Positions 15,488-25,700 of a stretch of DNA of 26,874 nt are shown here, one piece after another. Below the pieces are notes generated by a model. That model did not search any database, was not told the DNA's origin, and saw nothing but the letters and a program-made list of their open reading frames with translations. The translations under genes and the position numbers were made by a program. Each line of letters opens with the position of its first letter. Within the stretch, counting starts at the first letter, position 1. The stretch comes from an uncultured Prevotella sp. (GTDB taxonomy: Bacteria > Bacteroidota > Bacteroidia > Bacteroidales > Bacteroidaceae): positions 1-26,874 of the forward strand of contig USAI01000026.1 in NCBI GenBank assembly GCA_900552675.1, written 5' to 3'.

Positions 15488-15520
15488 AAACAAGCCCCTT
15501 GCCTAAGCAAGAGCTTGTTT
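15488..15520 (-). terminator. Terminator-like hairpin after the second namZ
   Basis: On the minus strand AAACAAGCTCTTGC pairs with GCAAGGGGCTTGTTT around TTAG, with one bulged base, followed by GTTTCTC. It begins 8 bp after the stop codon. The T-tract is broken, so read-through into murT is possible. Confidence 0.6.
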
Positions 15521-15528
15521 ACGACAAA

Positions 15529-16773
15529 CTATTTGTATAGCCAATATTTCTTTGCCAACTTCTTAAAGTTTTCGGCATCCTTATCCCAGTAGGGCTGAAC
15601 ATCTTCCCACATATGGCGCTTCATAAACAGTTGGCGTATTTGTTTTGAGCCACACACCTTGTCGAACATAGCGTGGCGTTTGGTGCACTGTGCCAGCACG
15701 TCGTGGTCGGGATACAGCTTATACAGCTCTTGCAGCACAACAAACTGGATGTTTGTCAGGCGAGCCTTCTTATAGTCGGAGAGATACACCTGAACACCTT
15801 GCAGCTCCTGGCCCTTACCAAAGGCATAGAAGGGTGTGTAATACATGGGGCGGAACATAACGCCCGGCAGGTTCAGCGCGTTCAAGCGGTTGGCCAGTTC
15901 GGGAGCCTTAATCCAGGGAGCGCCAAACATCTGGAAGGGCATGGTGTAGCCCACACCGATAGAGATGCTGTCAAGCTCGCCCACGATGCCCGACATTGAA
16001 TAGTAGGGGGCTGACGAAGCGTGGGGAATGTGGGGTGAAGGCAATACCCACTGCAAGCCAGTGTCTTCATAGGTCATGCGGCGCTTCCAGCCTTTCATCT
16101 TAATAACCTCAAGGTCGCACTTCTTGCCCAACATATTTTCGCCGTTTAGCAGCAACGCCACCTCGCCGGGTGTAAGACCGTAAACATACGGTATCTTAAA
16201 CTGTGAAACAAACGAGATGCAGTCGTCTTCAGTAAGGCAGCCTTCTACCTTCTCGCCACCTAAGGGGTTGGGGCGGTCAAGCACCATCACCTTGATGCCA
16301 TTTTCAGCAGCAGCCTTCATCACATTACCTAAGGTGCTGATATAGGTAAACGAACGACAGCCAATGTCTTGAATGTCATATACCAGCACATCAATGCCCT
16401 TCAACATCTCTTTCGAGGGGGTGCGGTTCTTACCATAGAGCGAGAACACGGGCACACCCGTTGTGGGGTCGGCGGCGGAATTGTTTACGTGGTCGCCGGC
16501 ATGAGCGCTACCACGCACACCGTGCTCAGGACCGAAGAGGGCCACCAGCTGCACGTTCTTTGCTTCGTGCAGAATGTCGATGTCCGACTTCATAAAGTTG
16601 TCAACGCCCGTAGGGTTGGTAATCAATCCCACACGTTTTCCCTCTAATTGTTTGAAATTGTTGGCTTTCAATACTTCGATTCCAGTACTAACTTTCTGTG
16701 CAGAAACGGTTAACGCGGCGGCAGCAAGAGCCAAAACGCATGCTGCTCGACGGATTATAGGTTGTAAATTCAT
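15529..16773 (-). CDS. namZ: NamZ-family exo-beta-N-acetylmuramidase (DUF1343, GH171), second copy
   Basis: 414 residues with a signal peptide ending ...AAALTVSAQ (about 1-26). Conserved blocks: GPEHGVRG at 81-88 with presumed catalytic E83, DIQDIG at 133-138, DRPNP at 166-170, and VYGLTPGE at 197-204. The block that reads FEATNVSLGRGTDKPFQ in the other copy is VGELDSISIGVGYTMPFQ here, so the substrate pocket differs. Two NamZ paralogues with different substrate preference are known in Tannerella forsythia, which suggests a division of labour here as well. It has its own promoter (16801-16808) and a terminator-like hairpin after the stop, and sits between SusD and murT. It is expected in the periplasm. 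Confidence 0.9.
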   Translation of the reverse strand: MNLQPIIRRAACVLALAAAALTVSAQKVSTGIEVLKANNFKQLEGKRVGLITNPTGVDNFMKSDIDILHEAKNVQLVALFGPEHGVRGSAHAGDHVNNSAADPTTGVPVFSLYGKNRTPSKEMLKGIDVLVYDIQDIGCRSFTYISTLGNVMKAAAENGIKVMVLDRPNPLGGEKVEGCLTEDDCISFVSQFKIPYVYGLTPGEVALLLNGENMLGKKCDLEVIKMKGWKRRMTYEDTGLQWVLPSPHIPHASSAPYYSMSGIVGELDSISIGVGYTMPFQMFGAPWIKAPELANRLNALNLPGVMFRPMYYTPFYAFGKGQELQGVQVYLSDYKKARLTNIQFVVLQELYKLYPDHDVLAQCTKRHAMFDKVCGSKQIRQLFMKRHMWEDVQPYWDKDAENFKKLAKKYWLYK

Positions 16774-16800
16774 GATGATAATTACTTAGTATATTTGCTA

Positions 16801-16808
16801 CAAAGATA
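16801..16808 (-). promoter_or_regulatory. -7 promoter element of the second namZ
   Basis: Minus-strand TATCTTTG is a perfect TAnnTTTG match. The predicted start is near 16795, leaving only about 20 nt before ATG 16773. It lies after the SusCD terminator, so this namZ can be expressed independently. No good -33 element was seen. Confidence 0.6.
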
Positions 16809-16842
16809 GGCAAATTAAATTATTCGGCCCATGAAAGACAAC

Positions 16843-16895
16843 AAAAAAGCTCTCCACACGATGAAAACCCTTAAGTTTTGCAAAGTGTAGAGAGC
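16843..16895 (-). terminator. Intrinsic terminator of the SusC-SusD operon
   Basis: Minus-strand GCTCTCTACAC pairs with GTGTGGAGAGC (11 bp, one G-T pair), with an inner AAAAC/GTTTT helix, and is followed by TTTTTTGTTG. It lies about 134 bp after the SusD stop codon. Confidence 0.9.
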
Positions 16896-17028
16896 AATAT
16901 ATAGATAGTTATTAGCGGTAGATGTTATTGGTAACGGTAAACCATTTATTTATATTGCGTTGTTTTCTATCGTTATATCTATCCTTCTATCAATGTTTTT
17001 TCGGGGCTATCATGCCTTACCTTGTGGT

Positions 17029-19029
17029 TTATCGATAGGTATCATACTCGGCGTCGGTAGCGCAATCCCACCATACAGGATAGCTCCAGATGTCGGTATC
17101 CTCGGCGTGCTTATTGGCGGCCAAAGCCTGTGTTTCGTTGTACGAAAGCTCAAGGGTATCGGGCAGACGCCAGCGACGTGGCCAATACTTAGGATCATCT
17201 TTCGAGGTGCCTTTCAGCTTATCAGTACCTGTGAAGAGCACGCTACGGTCCATACCAGGATACACTACGCCAAAGTCGGCAATGTTTCCAGCGCTATAGT
17301 TAAAGCGGCGCATGTCGTTCCAGTTTTCAATGCTGCAACCCATGGCCACATACTTCTGCAGCATAATGTCGCGCATGGTAAGGTCGGCAGCGCTCTGGCA
17401 TACAGCATCGCTGGCCATGTAAGCCGAAATCTTTGCGTCGTCCATCGGCATCATATCGGGGTTATTGTAGCCCTGTCCCTGCCAGTAGGTCAGTTTCTTC
17501 TGCATATAGTCGATGTGCGCCTTGATGCCTTCTTTATAGGCGGCCAATGCCTCGGCCTTCTTGCCCTGGCGGAAAAGCACCTCGGCCTTGATGAAGCAAG
17601 CCTCGTGGTAGGTCATAATCTCGAAGTCGCTGACGGGGCGAAGCTGGAACGAGCCAGTGGAACCCACGGCGCCAGCGTTCAGTGCATCGGTGGTAGAGAA
17701 GTACCAGTTTACATCGGTCTCTTCCTTATCCTTGTTTCCAGTCAGTTTCGAGTTGCTACGCAACGACACGTAGGCGGTATCGCCAGCATAGGCATAGTTA
17801 GCACTGTTTACATATACCGAGCCAGCCTGATATTTCACCTTCACCACCTTGTTGCCCTTGTCATCGGTTTCTTCGGTAGCCTCGTGCACCTTCTTCATGT
17901 CGGCCAAGAAGGCGGCCCGCTTAGCATCGTCGCTGATGGCATAGCTGATGGTTTTATCCGTTGCAGCCCATGTGGGTGCTACAATGCTGTTCCATCCTAC
18001 AGCCTTCAGGCGTTCGCAGTCGCCGTGACAGTCGACACCCTTCGAGCGGTTCCACTTATACGAGTTTACCTTTCCGTTCACCAGTTTTATATTGCTCATA
18101 ACAGCAGGCACAATCTTGGTGTATCGAGGGTCTTCCACGCCAGCGCCGCGCATGTTGGTCAGCAGGTCGGTGTAATATTTGGTGATACGCTGCGTGGTAC
18201 CATAGCCCACACAGTTCCAGTTGCCATTGGTCATGATGGGGTCGCCGAGCAGATAGTCGGTCACGTCCTGTCCGCTGTTATAGCACGGTATCACCGAGTT
18301 GTCGTCAATGCTCTGCGGGCCCTTCTGCAAACAAGCCAAAATTTCATCGGGCTTATACAGGTCGGCCTTCTTCGACAGCTTCAGCAGGTAGCGAGCCTTC
18401 AGTCCGTAGCACAATTTCAGCCATTTCTGCACATCTCCACCGTTCATCACGTCGCCCTTGCTCAGCGGTGTAGCCTTAGCATCCTGCGTCTTACTAAACA
18501 GCTCGATAGCCTCATCCAGTTTTGCAATACAGCCATTAAAGATGGTCTTTCCATCGTCGTAGGCAGGCACAGGCGAGTTGCCTAATGCCTCGGTGTAAGG
18601 TATCTCACCATACACGTCGAGCATCTGCATGAAGCCCATGGCATGAAACACGTCGGCCACCGCCATATAGTGGTAAGCGTTTTCTGCCTTTGCCTTATTG
18701 TACAGGTCGTTAAGGTTCGACGCACACTCTACAAAGAAGGTCTGGTAGGTGGTGGTAGAGGTAGCATTGGCAAAGTTCCATGTCGTGGCAGCGGGGCCTT
18801 GGGAGCCACTGGTTGAATACAGCACACCCGCAATCATCGACGTGCGATAGTTGGTAACACCTGCCGAGTACATATACATACGTTCTATCCAAGGCACGCG
18901 GTTATCTACCTCGGCGGTAGTATTGTTTGGCTTGTCGGGGTCAACGTTCACGTCAAGAAAATCGTCGCACGAGGTAAGACCGAGCGAGAGCAGACATCCG
19001 GCTGCCAGCATATATTTTAAACTTTTCAT
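17029..19029 (-). CDS. SusD/RagB-family outer-membrane nutrient-binding lipoprotein
   Basis: 666 residues, longer than a typical SusD (about 500-550). A lipobox LTSC gives the lipidated C21 after MKSLKYMLAAGCLLSLGLTS, followed by DDFLDVNVDPDKPNNTT, the usual SusD-like N-terminus. Tetratricopeptide-like helices follow, such as CFIKAEVLFRQGKKAEALAAYKEGIKAH. The last part includes YVAMGCSIENWNDMRRFNYS, typical of this group. It would cap the SusC pore on the cell surface and bind its ligand. The gene starts 60 bp after the SusC stop and ends in a strong terminator. The ligand cannot be read from sequence: neighbouring genes point to peptidoglycan fragments, the upstream GH76 gene to alpha-mannan. 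Extra length is in the middle region (about 340-440). Confidence 0.92.
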   Translation of the reverse strand: MKSLKYMLAAGCLLSLGLTSCDDFLDVNVDPDKPNNTTAEVDNRVPWIERMYMYSAGVTNYRTSMIAGVLYSTSGSQGPAATTWNFANATSTTTYQTFFVECASNLNDLYNKAKAENAYHYMAVADVFHAMGFMQMLDVYGEIPYTEALGNSPVPAYDDGKTIFNGCIAKLDEAIELFSKTQDAKATPLSKGDVMNGGDVQKWLKLCYGLKARYLLKLSKKADLYKPDEILACLQKGPQSIDDNSVIPCYNSGQDVTDYLLGDPIMTNGNWNCVGYGTTQRITKYYTDLLTNMRGAGVEDPRYTKIVPAVMSNIKLVNGKVNSYKWNRSKGVDCHGDCERLKAVGWNSIVAPTWAATDKTISYAISDDAKRAAFLADMKKVHEATEETDDKGNKVVKVKYQAGSVYVNSANYAYAGDTAYVSLRSNSKLTGNKDKEETDVNWYFSTTDALNAGAVGSTGSFQLRPVSDFEIMTYHEACFIKAEVLFRQGKKAEALAAYKEGIKAHIDYMQKKLTYWQGQGYNNPDMMPMDDAKISAYMASDAVCQSAADLTMRDIMLQKYVAMGCSIENWNDMRRFNYSAGNIADFGVVYPGMDRSVLFTGTDKLKGTSKDDPKYWPRRWRLPDTLELSYNETQALAANKHAEDTDIWSYPVWWDCATDAEYDTYR

Positions 19030-19089
19030 ATAGAAATATCGTTTTATTGATGTTTAAACTATGTTTTATTTCACACGCAGCGAGCGACG

Positions 19090-22000
19090 TTAAAACGTGA
19101 TGTTCACGCCGAAGGTCACGGTGCGCACTGAGGGTACGCTGCAATAGTCGATGCCAGTAGCACCTGAACCACCCGTACCACCAGCGGTACAAACCTCAGG
19201 ATCCATACCTTTATAGTTAGTCCAGGTAAGGAGGTTCTGTCCTGTGATGTTAGCCGAGAGGCGCTTGATGATGTTGTGGCTGGGCAGCAAGCTGGTAAAG
19301 TCGTAGCTCAACGAGAGCGAGCGCAGCTTCAGCCAGTTGACGCTCTGAATGAAGTTGTAAGAGTTGTCGGCATAGTTGCTCCAGTATTTCTGGATCATTG
19401 CCTCGCCCGAGTAGGTTGTCTTTCCGAAGGTGTAGGTCTTTCCTGCCTCGTAGGTAGCGCTGTAAGGCTCTCCTGTTGTGGCGTTAATGCCCTCCACGGT
19501 TACGCTCTGACGGTTGTTGAGCGTTGTGAGCTTGCTCAGACCGTTGTTCACCATAAACTGCTCCGTTCCGTTGAACACGTCGCCACCAATGCGGAAGTCG
19601 AGCAAGAACGAGAGCGACAGGTTCTTATAGGTGAAGGTGTTGTTCCATCCACCTATGAGCTTCGGTTCGCGGTTGCCCACCACGTCGTTGGAGCCGCTGT
19701 GTATCTTGTAAAGACCGGTTGTCGGGTCGATGAGATACTTGCCGCCCTTTATCTCGTTTCCGTCGGCATCGTGTTCTGTCTCAAAGCGTGTGCCCACGAG
19801 CGCCATGAACTTGCCACCGTTAGGTACTGAGGCCGACTTCACTGTTCCAAACTGTGCGTCGGTGGGGTAGAACATGCCTACGCCATCGAGGAAGTCGCCC
19901 AGACGGCCCTTGTTGTAAGAGAAGTTGAGTGTCGACTCCCACTTGAAGTCCTTGCCGTCGAACGGTTTACCCGTGAGGCTCACCTCCATACCTTCGTTGA
20001 TAACCGATCCCGAGTTGATTGACATCATAATATATCCGCCAGCATTTGACAAACGGGGTGATGCAATCTGGTTCTTGGTAGAGCTGTGATAGTAGGTCCA
20101 ATCCAGTCCCAATCGGCCGTTCAAGAAGCGCAGCTCAGTACCAATTTCCCATGCTGTCTGGATCTCTGGCTTGAGGATAGAGTTGCCCTTTGTGTAGACG
20201 TTGCCCACACCTGTGTAGCCGCCATAGTTGATAGGCTTCTCCAGGTATGTCAGCGTAGCATAAGCGTCGGCATCCTTACCTACCTGTGCCCAGCTGGCGC
20301 GCACCTTACCGAACGATAGGATGTCGTTCTTAGGCAGCAGCTCGGTGAACACAAGAGCGCCGCTCACTGATGAGTAGAAATAAGAACGGTTGTCGAGCGG
20401 AAGCGTTGATGACCAGTCGTTACGACCCGTAAAGGTGAGGTAAGCCAGGTTCTTGTAGGCTGCGCGTGCCTCGCCATACACACCTACGAGTCGCTTCTTT
20501 GTTGTGCCGTCGTTGAAGAACTGGTCGCCCGCAGCGATGTTGGTGAAGCTTATAGTTCCCGGTGTCGTGAAGTTGTAACCCCAATGTGTCTGGTTCAGGC
20601 GCTCGGTGCTCTCAGCTGTTGTACCTAACATGAGGCCGAGGTCGAAGTCGCCGAAGGTTTTGTGCAGGTTTGTCATCACGTTCGATGACCAATACTCGTA
20701 GCGGTAGTCGCTCTTCGAGAGACGTCCGTTCTGGTAGAGCTCACTCACCACAGATCCCGGTGCTATGTAGGTGTAGGCGTCGGTGGTGTAGTTGTCATAG
20801 CCGAAACGGGCGGTAACATCCCACCAGTCGGTAAGTTTATAGTTGCCCGACAAGGCTCCCGTAAAGCGGTGTGTCTTGTCATACATTTTATCTTTATTGA
20901 TAATCCAGTAGGGATTTTCCTTATCGTCGGCCAGTTCCCATACGCCATCAAACAAACGATACTTGGTGCCATCGTCGTTCAGATAGTGCGACATATTTTC
21001 CTGCAAAGGCCAGCCATACAGCGCTGTCATGGTACCTGTACCACCGCTGTTCCACAGTCCGCTGGAAGTAAGGGTTTTGTCGGTCTTTGATATTGAGTAA
21101 GTTACGTTTGCGCTCACGGTCAACTTGCCATACTTCTGCTCGCCATTAAAGCGCACGGTGGTTTTGTCGTAGCCCGTCTTGCGCACAATGCCCTGCTGAT
21201 CAAAATTAGAGAGCGAGAGGAAGAAGCTCTGGTTCTTTGAGCCACCCGAAATGCTTACGTTGTTATCAAACACGGCTCCTGTGCGGAAGAAGTTGCCTAT
21301 GTTATCATACAGTGTTTCGCTGCCATCATAGGCTTTGCCCCACGAGTTGTAGGTCAGGTCGTTAAACACGCCGTTGTCTGAGTAAGCTCCGCGTCCAAAC
21401 TGCTTCTGTGCCTCAGGCAACTTGGTAGCGAACGAAGCGCTCACCTTGCCTGAATAGTCTACCTTCACGCTACCCTCAGCACCCTTCTTGGTGGTGATGA
21501 TGATGGCACCGTCGGCAGCACGCGAACCATACAGAGCGGCGGCGGCAGCACCCTTCAGCACTGATATATCAGCAATATCTTCGGGGTTGATATCCATCAC
21601 ACGGTTTGAGAAGGTGGTGGCGTTACGGGTCATACCATCGGTGCCCGAGTTGCCCACCACGCTGGTAGAGTTATCATAAATAATACCATCAACCACAAAG
21701 AGCGGCTGGTTTGAACGTCCCTCAGCCGTTGAGTTGGCGCCACGAATAACGATGTTGGCACCTGCACCAGCGGCACCACTGCTCTGCGTGATGTTTACAC
21801 CTGGCACCTTGCCAGCCAACGAGTTAATGACGTTGGTATTTTTATTCTTCATCAGTTCGTCGGCCTTCATGTCGGTTACCGAATAGCCCAGCGCTTTACG
21901 CTCTTTCTTAATACCCATGGCCGTTACCACCACGTCGCCCAGCGAGCGCGAGTCTTCATTCAGCATCACGCTCACCTTGCCCGAAGCGGGCACCTTGATA

Positions 22001-22329
22001 GTTTTCTTTTCAAAGCCTATGCAGCTCACCTCAAGGGTGGTACCTTGTGGAGCCGAAAGGGTAAAGTAGCCATCGGCATCGCTCACCGTGCCTCGGCTGG
22101 TACCTTTTACCACAATGCTGGCGCCAATGATGGGTTCGCCAGCAGCATCGGTAACAGTACCTGCAACAGTGGTTTTCTGTTGTTGCACGGCTGTGGGTGT
22201 AATAAAGTTGTCTACTGGAACGGCCGATGCCTTAAGCGAATGTGCACTTAAGGCCAGCGTAGCCATTGCTGTGGCAGCAAAGATGAGCTTCACGTTCACC
22301 GCCTTCTTTCGGTAGTTTTCATTCATCAT
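19090..22329 (-). CDS. SusC/RagA-family TonB-dependent outer-membrane transporter
   Basis: 1079 residues. After an export signal (about 1-35) comes a carboxypeptidase-regulatory-like domain (about 53-126: VAGTVTDAAGEPIIGASIVV, GYFTLSAPQG, VSCIGFEKKTIKV). Next are a TonB-box-like segment (GDVVVTAMG, about 131-139) and the plug (about 140-260) with NVINSLAGKVPGVNI, IVIRGANS, PLFVVDGIIYDN and VLKGAAAAALYGSRAADGAI. The rest is the 22-strand barrel, ending in VTFGVNITF with a terminal aromatic residue. With SusD it imports large ligands using TonB energy. It is first in its operon, with a promoter about 155 bp upstream. The region of GH76, SusC and SusD could be read as a polysaccharide utilisation locus, but its terminator-separated transcripts also place SusCD with the wall-salvage genes to the left. 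A second Met at 22326 is an alternative start. Confidence 0.95.
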   Translation of the reverse strand: MMNENYRKKAVNVKLIFAATAMATLALSAHSLKASAVPVDNFITPTAVQQQKTTVAGTVTDAAGEPIIGASIVVKGTSRGTVSDADGYFTLSAPQGTTLEVSCIGFEKKTIKVPASGKVSVMLNEDSRSLGDVVVTAMGIKKERKALGYSVTDMKADELMKNKNTNVINSLAGKVPGVNITQSSGAAGAGANIVIRGANSTAEGRSNQPLFVVDGIIYDNSTSVVGNSGTDGMTRNATTFSNRVMDINPEDIADISVLKGAAAAALYGSRAADGAIIITTKKGAEGSVKVDYSGKVSASFATKLPEAQKQFGRGAYSDNGVFNDLTYNSWGKAYDGSETLYDNIGNFFRTGAVFDNNVSISGGSKNQSFFLSLSNFDQQGIVRKTGYDKTTVRFNGEQKYGKLTVSANVTYSISKTDKTLTSSGLWNSGGTGTMTALYGWPLQENMSHYLNDDGTKYRLFDGVWELADDKENPYWIINKDKMYDKTHRFTGALSGNYKLTDWWDVTARFGYDNYTTDAYTYIAPGSVVSELYQNGRLSKSDYRYEYWSSNVMTNLHKTFGDFDLGLMLGTTAESTERLNQTHWGYNFTTPGTISFTNIAAGDQFFNDGTTKKRLVGVYGEARAAYKNLAYLTFTGRNDWSSTLPLDNRSYFYSSVSGALVFTELLPKNDILSFGKVRASWAQVGKDADAYATLTYLEKPINYGGYTGVGNVYTKGNSILKPEIQTAWEIGTELRFLNGRLGLDWTYYHSSTKNQIASPRLSNAGGYIMMSINSGSVINEGMEVSLTGKPFDGKDFKWESTLNFSYNKGRLGDFLDGVGMFYPTDAQFGTVKSASVPNGGKFMALVGTRFETEHDADGNEIKGGKYLIDPTTGLYKIHSGSNDVVGNREPKLIGGWNNTFTYKNLSLSFLLDFRIGGDVFNGTEQFMVNNGLSKLTTLNNRQSVTVEGINATTGEPYSATYEAGKTYTFGKTTYSGEAMIQKYWSNYADNSYNFIQSVNWLKLRSLSLSYDFTSLLPSHNIIKRLSANITGQNLLTWTNYKGMDPEVCTAGGTGGSGATGIDYCSVPSVRTVTFGVNITF

Positions 22330-22484
22330 AGTTGTTTTTAATAAAAAAATTACGCATCGCTATAGTGAAGCAAGCCTTCACCACACAAGCACCATCAAGC
22401 ATATAACTGAAAACCTGCGCCGTCTCAGCGCCGCAATCTATCATTATGTCATACTATCAAGCATATAGCGATATTTTCTGACTG

Positions 22485-22515
22485 CAAAATTAAAAGAAAA
22501 GCGTCAAAGCGTAAA
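22485..22515 (-). promoter_or_regulatory. Promoter of the SusC-SusD operon
   Basis: Minus-strand -7 box TAATTTTG (22492-22485) matches TAnnTTTG. TTTA (22515-22512) lies 19 bp upstream, a near match to the -33 TTTG. Transcription would start near 22478, giving a leader of about 150 nt. Confidence 0.55.
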
Positions 22516-22724
22516 GCAGCAGGCAATAAATATTATTTTTGCAATGTCGAAGTTACAATTCGATACTTTTTAAGGCTTTTTCACAAAAGAACATTACTAT
22601 TTATAATTTAGGGCGCGCAAAATATTACAAAGTGTAAATATGAGAAAATAAATAAAAACTTTTTGATAGAATATTTAAACGTTTTTCTTGCAAAAAGTGC
22701 ACATAAATAGTGTATAAAATAGCA

Positions 22725-22768
22725 AATGGCAAGCACAAGAGCCATTTTAAAGCCCCGCACTTGCCATT
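22725..22768 (-). terminator. Hairpin after the GH76 gene
   Basis: Minus-strand AATGGCAAGTGC pairs with GTGCTTGCCATT (12 bp, two G-U pairs) around a 20-nt loop. It is followed by TGCTATTTT, a weak T-tract, 24 bp after the stop codon. An outer AATAGTGT/ACACTATT pairing may extend the stem. Confidence 0.5.
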
Positions 22769-22791
22769 CTTATCATTACTTACTCACACTA

Positions 22792-25700
22792 TTATCGTAT
22801 CATTATCTTAGCCGTTTGCTGTTGGGCGCCCGCACACACCTTAATAATATATATACCGCGCGCGTTCGAGGGCAAGGACACCTGTTGCTTTCCAGCCGCT
22901 ACCGTTTGTTGCATAGCCAGTAGGCCCGTAGAATTATAAACCGCAACAGTGCCGTTAGTGGGCATTGATAGCGTCAACAGTTTGTTTTCTACATCTTTGT
23001 CAATGCCTATCTTGTCTTGGCCTACATGATCGGCCACGGCCCCAATGCCCGATGCTATCTGGTCGCTATACAGCAGCTGCCACTCGCTCAGTTGCAGCAT
23101 GCTGTCGCCATTGTTGCCATCCATCACCATACGGTAGTGGGCATAGGCATGCTTATTATTGAAAGCAAAGAACAGTGTGGTTTTGCGATTAGGAAAGGCT
23201 ATTTGCGTTTGCTGGTCAAGCGTCACCCAGGAGGTGCCATCGTCTGAACCCATCAATGTCCATGCCTTTGGGTCGCGTCCTACATTGTCATTGGCCGACG
23301 ACACGCTATAGAGATTGGCCACCACTGGGGTGTCGAAGTTATAATTTAGCCAAGAGCCCATAAAAAATGGATAGCAATATTTGGTGTCGATATTGTTGTC
23401 GGCCACCTTGTCGCCCGTTTCATTAGCGTTGTCAACAGGCACTAAGGCCGTGGCCGTGGCGCCCGAAGCGTTCAGAGCATCGGTGGTAACACACTGTCCG
23501 TTCAGTTGCCAGTCGTCAATCACCACCTCATCGGCATCGGCCTTCGATACAGCCGTTATGTTTAGGCGAATATATTTCCATTCGGCATTGCTGCTCAGCG
23601 TGTTGGTCACCACCGTTGCGCGTTTGTTAAACGCCTTGCTCAGCTCGGTGCGTAAGACAGTCCACTTAGTGCCATCTTTCGACACTTCCACCTTCCAATT
23701 CTTCGGGTTGGCCTGTGTCTCGCCCTGAGCGCTACCAGCACACAGCGCATACGATTTCACCTTAAAAGGCCACGGGCTCTCATACACCACCTGTGCCTGT
23801 CCGTTGGTCAGCGGTATACGCACTGAGGTTGACGGGTCGGAATCGGCAATTGCTTTTAACGAAGCGGTAGAAGAGGCTGCCGTGAAGGTGCCACCATTGC
23901 TGAAGATGCCAGGATAGAAGGTAGCGGTGGGCATTAACTGAGCAAAGACGGTGTAGGTTTGCGCGGTGCCCTCGCCCTCGGTTTGCAGACGAAACTGGCT
24001 GTAGCCCTTCTGAGCCGAAGCGGTATAGAAGGCAGTGGCGGCGGCACAAGCAAACGATTGGTGCGAGCGATGGTCAATGTCGTCCCACGTCTTGCCATCG
24101 GTCGATCCTTGCAGTGTCCAGCCAGTGGGCGCTTGCTGCCCTGTGGTGGCGGGGGCTGTTACGGCATAGCGGGTGGGCTTATACAAGCCATCGGCCGTGC
24201 ACACCTCGGTGCCCTGAGCGGTAAATCCCAAGTTGGTGTTAAGGGTACCCACCAGTTGCCAGTCAGCCACGGCCGTATTCTCTCCACCATGATTATCTGT
24301 GATGTTCAGGCGAAAGCGGGTGTAGAGCGCATCGGTGTTCAGCGTGTGGCGTTGAGTGGAGGCACGGTCGGCAAACTGGGCATTGTCTTGGCGGTCGAGT
24401 TCTATCCATGTTTCGCCATCGTTTGAGGCTAACAGTGTCCACGTTTTGGGGTCGTTAGCGCTCGGTTCGGTTCCTACCGACACGCTATACTGCAGAGGGC
24501 GCACGGCCACTTCTGACTGATAACTGAGCGACAACTGGTGCCCTGCTACCGAGGCCGACGTGGTAGGGTCGGCATCAATGGCCAGCGCTGCCTGATCAGA
24601 GGCGGGACTGAGGGTGAGCACACCACCATTCTTTGTCACGTCGCTCATCAGCGGCGTGGCGGTGGTGAGAAAGGTGAAACTGTCGAAACTAAACGCGCTG
24701 TTGCTCGAGGTGACCTTTGTCTTAAAGCGCATATACACATCGTGGCGGCCTGCCACAGGAGCAATGTCGGCGGTAAGGGTAGCCCAACTGTCGGTGGTAG
24801 GAGCATTGATGGTGGCAATGGGCTTGGCCGAGGGGCTGTCGAGGCACACTTCTACGCTGCCACCCACTGCTTTGTTCGCTACTTTAGAGAGGGTGAGTTG
24901 CACCTGTCGTGCAGGGGTCGACCCGAAGTCGACATTGCGATAACAGGTGTACAGCCCTTTTTTGATGTTAGTGACCACAGTGCGGCCATCAATCTGGTCG
25001 GTGTAAACACCTTGGGCATAATCGAAGTCTTCGGCCTGAAACACTTGCCACGCCTCTTTCACAATGCCCGATGTGGGAACAAACGCGTTAAACGCTGCCG
25101 ACACAGCGGTAGAGCAGCCAAAGGGCTGATTGTCGTAACGCTTGTCGCCATAGGTGCCATCTTCGGCCGCCTTGGTGAGCCATGCCGACGAGGTGATACC
25201 CTTTGAGTTGCGGTTGCAGTAGGCATGCAGAGCGTTGCGCTGTATCCAGGTCATGATGCTGGGCACATTAAAGCGGGTGGCATACTGGCGCATATAGCGC
25301 ATAAGGATGCCTTTGAAGCCACAGAGGTCGCCCTCAACGGTTTGGCACACGTTGATAATGCCATCACTGTTGCACAGGTGATTCAGCGAATAATCTACAA
25401 TCGTCTTGGCATCTTGCAGATAGAAGCTGTCGCCATAATGATTATATAATAAGGTGGCAGCGCCTAACATGGTGCCTTGATTGTAGGTTGACGACCAATA
25501 GCTGTAACCACCCGGCATATTGGTCTCGGCGTTCCAGGTAAAACAGTCGTACACGGCACCTGACTCGGCATTGAACAGGTAGCGGCGTTGCTTGTCGTAC
25601 AGGGCGCGTGCCTTTTCATAATAGCTCTCGTCGCCCAAGCCCATGGCTATATAGCAGGCAGCCACCTCGGCCGGACCATTGATACACGAGTTGGTACCGT

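Larger units (their letters stand above)
22330..22791. other. 462-bp AT-rich region upstream of SusC and after the GH76 gene
   Basis: Contents recognised: the SusC promoter (22485-22515), a 6-bp leader hairpin (22365-22370 with 22376-22381) followed on the minus strand by a 7-T run about 15 nt later, and the GH76 terminator-like hairpin (22725-22768). The stretch 22520-22710 is AT-rich and nothing was recognised in it. No sigma/anti-sigma pair or hybrid two-component regulator lies here. Confidence 0.7.

Noticed and set aside
16960..18585. 541-codon open frame on the plus strand
   Set aside because: It is antisense to the SusD gene and crosses its stop codon; no family or signal features.
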